Shown piece by piece: positions 59,681 through 64,000 of a DNA stretch of 64,000 bases; positions within the stretch are counted from its first letter, which is position 1, and every line of letters starts with the position of its first letter. Origin of the DNA: Mantis religiosa (lineage: Eukaryota > Arthropoda > Insecta > Mantodea > Mantidae); contig CM060950.1 of NCBI GenBank assembly GCA_030765055.1, forward strand, positions 269,075,589 through 269,139,588, in the 5' to 3' direction. The position numbers and the translations under genes are program-made. The notes beneath the pieces were generated by a model. The model saw nothing but the letters and a program-made list of their open reading frames with translations, made no database searches and was not told the origin of the DNA.

Positions 59681-59730
59681 TTTTATACTGTCTAGCCTTG
59701 AGCATCAGACACTAGAAATAAATGACGTCA
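59681..59730 (-). promoter_or_regulatory. TATA box and CRE upstream of candidate exon
   Basis: The minus strand reads TATAAAA at 59681-59687, about 49 bases before the ATG, implying a 5' UTR of about 20 bases. A perfect CRE palindrome TGACGTCA (59723-59730) lies some 35 bases farther upstream. Confidence 0.4.
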
Positions 59731-59739
59731 TTATTAATT

Positions 59740-62430
59740 CAGCGAGTCCCTTGTCACAAAGGAGCGTTGACGAATTGAACCTCGGACTGCACGTGTTTCC
59801 GGTTTGGTAAACACTTTGATTTTTTGCAGAGGTGAAGAACTGTCTTTTTTCTGTCCGTTTTTTTTTTTTCATGCTATATGGAGGTGAAAAACTTTGCATG
59901 GTTAAAAGCTACTTCTGAATTCGAAGGGTACACAGGACAAACTATCATTACCATACTGGCCACTGTATAAATCATTTTCTACCTTCTTGTTCAATATTGC
60001 ATCAAGTACGTGGACGAGACATGATAGAGAATAACTGGAAAGCTAAGACAGACGATAAAATTACTAATCTGTACTTTGTCAGATTTTCAGTATTCCTGTA
60101 ATTTCTCAACTATTATTTAGTTATACCAATATATGATATATCAATACCAATATATGATAACGCCGATTTACTTTCATTAGAAATTAAACTTCGAACCTTA
60201 TAAAAAAGTTTATGGCACGTTTCATTGAGCAACTGCATGAAGATGAAATTGCTAATGGTAAGCAACTCCCAGCAGGTTGCCGTTATTGCTCACACAGCTT
60301 ATTCTACCGTTAAGTTTCATGAGAGACACATCCGAGGAAAGTGAGAGCAATTATTTTCGTACAAAAGTAAACTTAACTAAAGAAAATAATAATTAATATT
60401 TTACGGTACGACACTAGTGCACCCAAACTAAACTAAGAGTTTCTCTTTTGGTTATGTGAAGGATGAGATATTGGCTAGACGCCCTGAAAGCATGGGACAA
60501 TTAAAGGAGTTTATCCTAAACGAAAGGATCATCACAACTACACATAAAGCCTTCCGGCCGTATTGAACAATGTGGTTTATCGCGTGAGGATGTTTGCAAC
60601 TGAAAGTGAGAGTTGAGCCACTTTTTCACAGATCAATAATTATTAGTGGTGTACGATTTCCAGATTTCTACGTTGTTCATTGACTTAATTATGTGTTGAT
60701 CTAATTGGTTATCTATTATTAAAGGCCGGAGAGATGTGCATTCGCATGCGATACAAGTTAGCTGGACATAGAATATGAATGACGTCAGATGTACAGTACG
60801 ACCATCAAATGTGCAAATGTCGAAAACAACGTAACGGAGTACTCTGCGAACTAGTGAAACAGTGTCTTGCAAGTGTATGCAGATGCAAGCTCAAGGTGTA
60901 ATATAACGCGACTGTTGTTTATTCTCGCAGCAAGGTGACTGACATGGTCAGGCTATACCTACTTGAGTTTGTTTACATGCACGACTGTAAGCAGTACAGT
61001 CCATGTGCAGTATACCATTGAAAACCCGTACACGCCTCCGGCCTTTATTGATTACCTATTTTCTTTGTGTGTCTGTGTGTCAGTTTTCATTTACTGCTGT
61101 AAATTGTAATGAATATACTTTTTTGGTATTGGAAGTGTTCTGCAATTAGAGCCGAGACACTCAAAACTGCAAAAACGGTTCGATTATTTGAATTACCTAT
61201 TAGCATACATGCTCAGATTGCGAACTTTGCGAGCAAATGTAAATATTGGAGAGGTACAAGTCCCATTTCAATAAGGTGACCTTCAAACGTTTGACATCAA
61301 CCCCGTGCACTCTTTATCTTGTCCTCTACCAGAGGAACCGGCAATAAACTCGCTTCAATACTGACGTCATGCGCAACGACTGACGCAAACGATCGAATAA
61401 ATCTGAATAATCCATATTTTTCTCTAATGGGAAGTCATTATGCTACTCTTTCCTGGCCTATAAGAAAACGGAATTTCAAAGTCTAACATACCACGACCAG
61501 CTCTGGAAAAAAATTGACTTCGCTTACGCCATGTGTATTCCTCTATTCCCACAGCACTTATATGGACATGTGCAATAAAATAATTTCTGCAAATGTCATA
61601 TACGATTAACATGAAGTCGAAAGAACAAAAAGCATTTGTAAAAGAGTGAGTGGAGAAAATCTTGTGAGTGCCAACAACCACATGTTTTCCGTGTTTTGGT
61701 CTATCCTTTAGAATCCTAATCATTAAATCCTTTGTTATTCGTTCTGCATTGCGACAACCCTTTAGTTACAAATAACAACAAAGGAAAATCGGAAGAAAAT
61801 AACACAAACAAAATATTGAGGACATGAGACAATGAGAAGTTATGAGACAATATGAACATTTTCTTGCAACAAGCAATACCAACGTGTTACTAATTTTGAT
61901 TTCTTCGTTCCAAATTTGGGAAAGTTCGCTCCCATACTGTTAGTTTTCTTTGTTAATAAGATTAAATATTCTGTAACAAAATTATTGATGACAAAATGTG
62001 CAATCCAATATATCACTGAATATCAAATCTACAGTTCTGATTTGACAACCGATTTTCATCTGTTTCTTCAAGTTTGCTTGTGGCGAATCCCAACTAGAAC
62101 GTCCAAATACATCACTAAAGAGGAAACCTCTTTTACTGACGGAGGGGCAGTTGCTCTGCCTGTGTACTGTCGAGCCTTCTAAGGAGCACCATAGCCACCT
62201 TAGGAAAACATAATAAATGAATTAAATAAAATAAAAGCTAGAATCAGAAATTAAGAAAATTGTTAATTACTTTCAGAATTTCACCAACTTATATTTCCGG
62301 CCTTCTTTAACGGAGGACACTTAAAAATACAACTACACCTCAATTTCGGACAACGATATCGGAAGTACCAGAAAACGTCATCTCTCTGTCTGTCTGTCCG
62401 TCCGTCTGTGGTTCTGGTAGGCTGTATATA
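59740..62430. other. unassigned; two more CRE palindromes
   Basis: TGACGTCA at 60780-60787 and 61362-61369. Frames of up to 99 codons (61424-61723 minus) without known domains; no repeat recognised. Confidence 0.4.
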
Positions 62431-63598
62431 TACAGGTTGTTTCAAAACGATACCGAACTATTATAGTCGTTGCGTAGTTTATAACTTAACTAGTCCGAAT
62501 TTCGGTGTCGCAGCTTCGAAATTCTGTTAGGTATAATTTTATGCAGCATTAAATACTGCATAATTTTGTGATTAGGCAGCGCAGGAACCACTGGTGTGCG
62601 AAGTTGTTATTGGGACGCACTGGCCACGAAAACAAAAACATTACTCCTTGCTCTTTATCAGTGACCCTAGCCTACTTTTCAGGTAATGGGGCAAAGTGCA
62701 AATGTCGACTAATAACCCGGACAGTTGCAAGGTTGCTCTTCAGTTTAAAACTACACATTCCGTCCTAACAGGGAGGATTTTGCGCGCACTTAGATAGCAA
62801 ATCCAAGCAATATGGAGCGCTATACGAACGCCAAAATGACGGATATGGTTTAGATGTACGGAAGAGATGAAGGGAGTTCAACGAACGCACAATTAATTTA
62901 GTTTCGTTAACAATACGTATTGTACAAATAGTTACATCAATGATAATATTTATTTGTTTAACTTCAGAGCATTTTGTTATGATCTTATTTGTACAATACT
63001 TTCAACCATTTACTGTAAATATCAAAAGTTTCCTTTTCAGTTACAAATGCTTTATTTAGTATTATCAAACACGTGAAATAAAATGCTCGTCTCATTGTAT
63101 AAGCCATATAGATTTGGTTAATTTATCTACAATTCTTTGATATTGTTCTGTTCTTTTTATCATTTAATGCTTCCATCCTCAACCTCACTAACATTAACTT
63201 CCCCCTAAAAGGTACAAATTGCATATGTCCACCAGCTTATTTGCCATTTTGGACTGCTATTACGGAATTTTGGAACACGTTAAACACTCATAAGCAATAA
63301 TTAAGCAATAGCTTCTTTAATTTCGGTTTCATAAGCCAAAGAAATTCTTAATAGTAGCAAGCTACCGCGGAGCATGCCGGTATGTTTACAGCTACAGTAC
63401 GCGGCACGGCGTGTGACCTATACCTGAGAACTCCGACAGCATGAGGCACGCGTCGTTGTTCCTGTCACTGCCTAACCCACACTTATTTTAGAGCATTTTA
63501 TACGGCTCTATTGGCGGTAAAAGCTATCTATAAGTGTCACATAGAACCTGAGCAACTACTTCTATATGTTCGTTCGCTGTCGTTCTGAAACACTCTGT
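62431..63598. mobile_element. non-autonomous DNA transposon with TIRs, copy 2 (longer)
   Basis: The ends are TACAGGTTGTTTCAAAACGA on the left and, as reverse complement, TACAGAGTGTTTCAGAACGA on the right. Length is 1168 bases. It aligns throughout, in the same orientation, with 392-1313 but keeps about 240 extra internal bases (about 62745-62980). No transposase frame. TA next to each end may be part of a target duplication. Confidence 0.8.
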
Positions 63599-64000
63599 AT
63601 AGATAATTGCATAACAGAAATCGGAGACGGCAGTAATCCAGTTTCATGGGTTTAAACTATTTAGCCACTTGTGACATATCCAAAATGTACTATTTTGGTC
63701 GGATTAATTTGAAAATTTAAGAACATAATAAGGATTTATTGTACCATAAACACACAGATATCCACGCATATTTTAAATTAGTAGCCGAGATATTATTTTT
63801 GAAAATGCTCTCACAATTTGCAGTTATGTTTTTGCAAAAATTATTGTAAAGATTAATCTGCTCACTGGTGCGTTATTACATTGGAAATAAATTTTTAGTT
63901 GTACTGGAAGAGAAAATAAATATGAAATATCAATTGTTTGCTTACAATGTACCACATTTATATTGACAATTACTTGCTTTTTCATATATGCCGTGTGTGA
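63599..64000. other. unassigned AT-rich sequence
   Basis: Nothing recognised up to the window end. Confidence 0.4.

Overview
The window reads as repeat-rich, AT-rich nuclear DNA from an arthropod, most likely a hemimetabolous insect with a large genome (a cockroach, termite or stick insect would fit; the sequence alone does not decide). The reasons are: no operon-like coding, nearly all open frames short and disrupted, long di- and trinucleotide microsatellites, tRNA-headed SINEs, and decayed relics of many eukaryotic transposon classes (Penelope-like, LTR, CR1/Jockey-like LINE, Tc1, mariner, hAT, Helitron). I find no intact, recognisable host protein gene, no rRNA and no convincing functional tRNA.

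Layout. 0-7 kb: a DNA transposon with terminal inverted repeats (392-1313), then an old LTR element (1347-4757, 658-base LTRs, primer-binding site, gag-like remnant, no pol), then a truncated Penelope-like element flanked by 121-base inverted repeats (5311-6460), then a SINE. 7-12.9 kb: a candidate element carrying an array of one 18-base motif (7566-8584), otherwise unassigned. 12.9-23 kb: a Tc1 relic, SINEs, a short acidic coding remnant, a ZMYM1-type hAT relic (21.1-22.2 kb) and a LINE 3' end on the minus strand. 23-33.4 kb: a TATA/initiator promoter candidate, microsatellites, SINE fragments and a Helitron end (32.98-33.36 kb). 34-43 kb: SINEs, a mariner relic, a 340-base pure (AAT)n tract, a tRNA-derived palindrome and a second Tc1 relic. 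42.7-48 kb: largely featureless. 48-64 kb: SINEs, an orphan heat-shock-type promoter (50.9-51.0 kb, minus strand), a minus-strand candidate first exon with TATA box, CRE and splice donor (59.3-59.7 kb), and a second copy of the DNA transposon seen at the left end (62431-63598).

The identified parts do not form a pathway; the window is a record of successive insertions. Most worth following up are the five-unit heat-shock element with a TATA box that has no visible coding partner, the motif-array element at 7.6-8.6 kb, the tRNA-like palindrome near 40 kb, and the CRE palindromes, of which three lie within 1.7 kb beside the candidate secreted-peptide exon. All identities come from reading translated fragments and repeat structure by eye; no database search was run.
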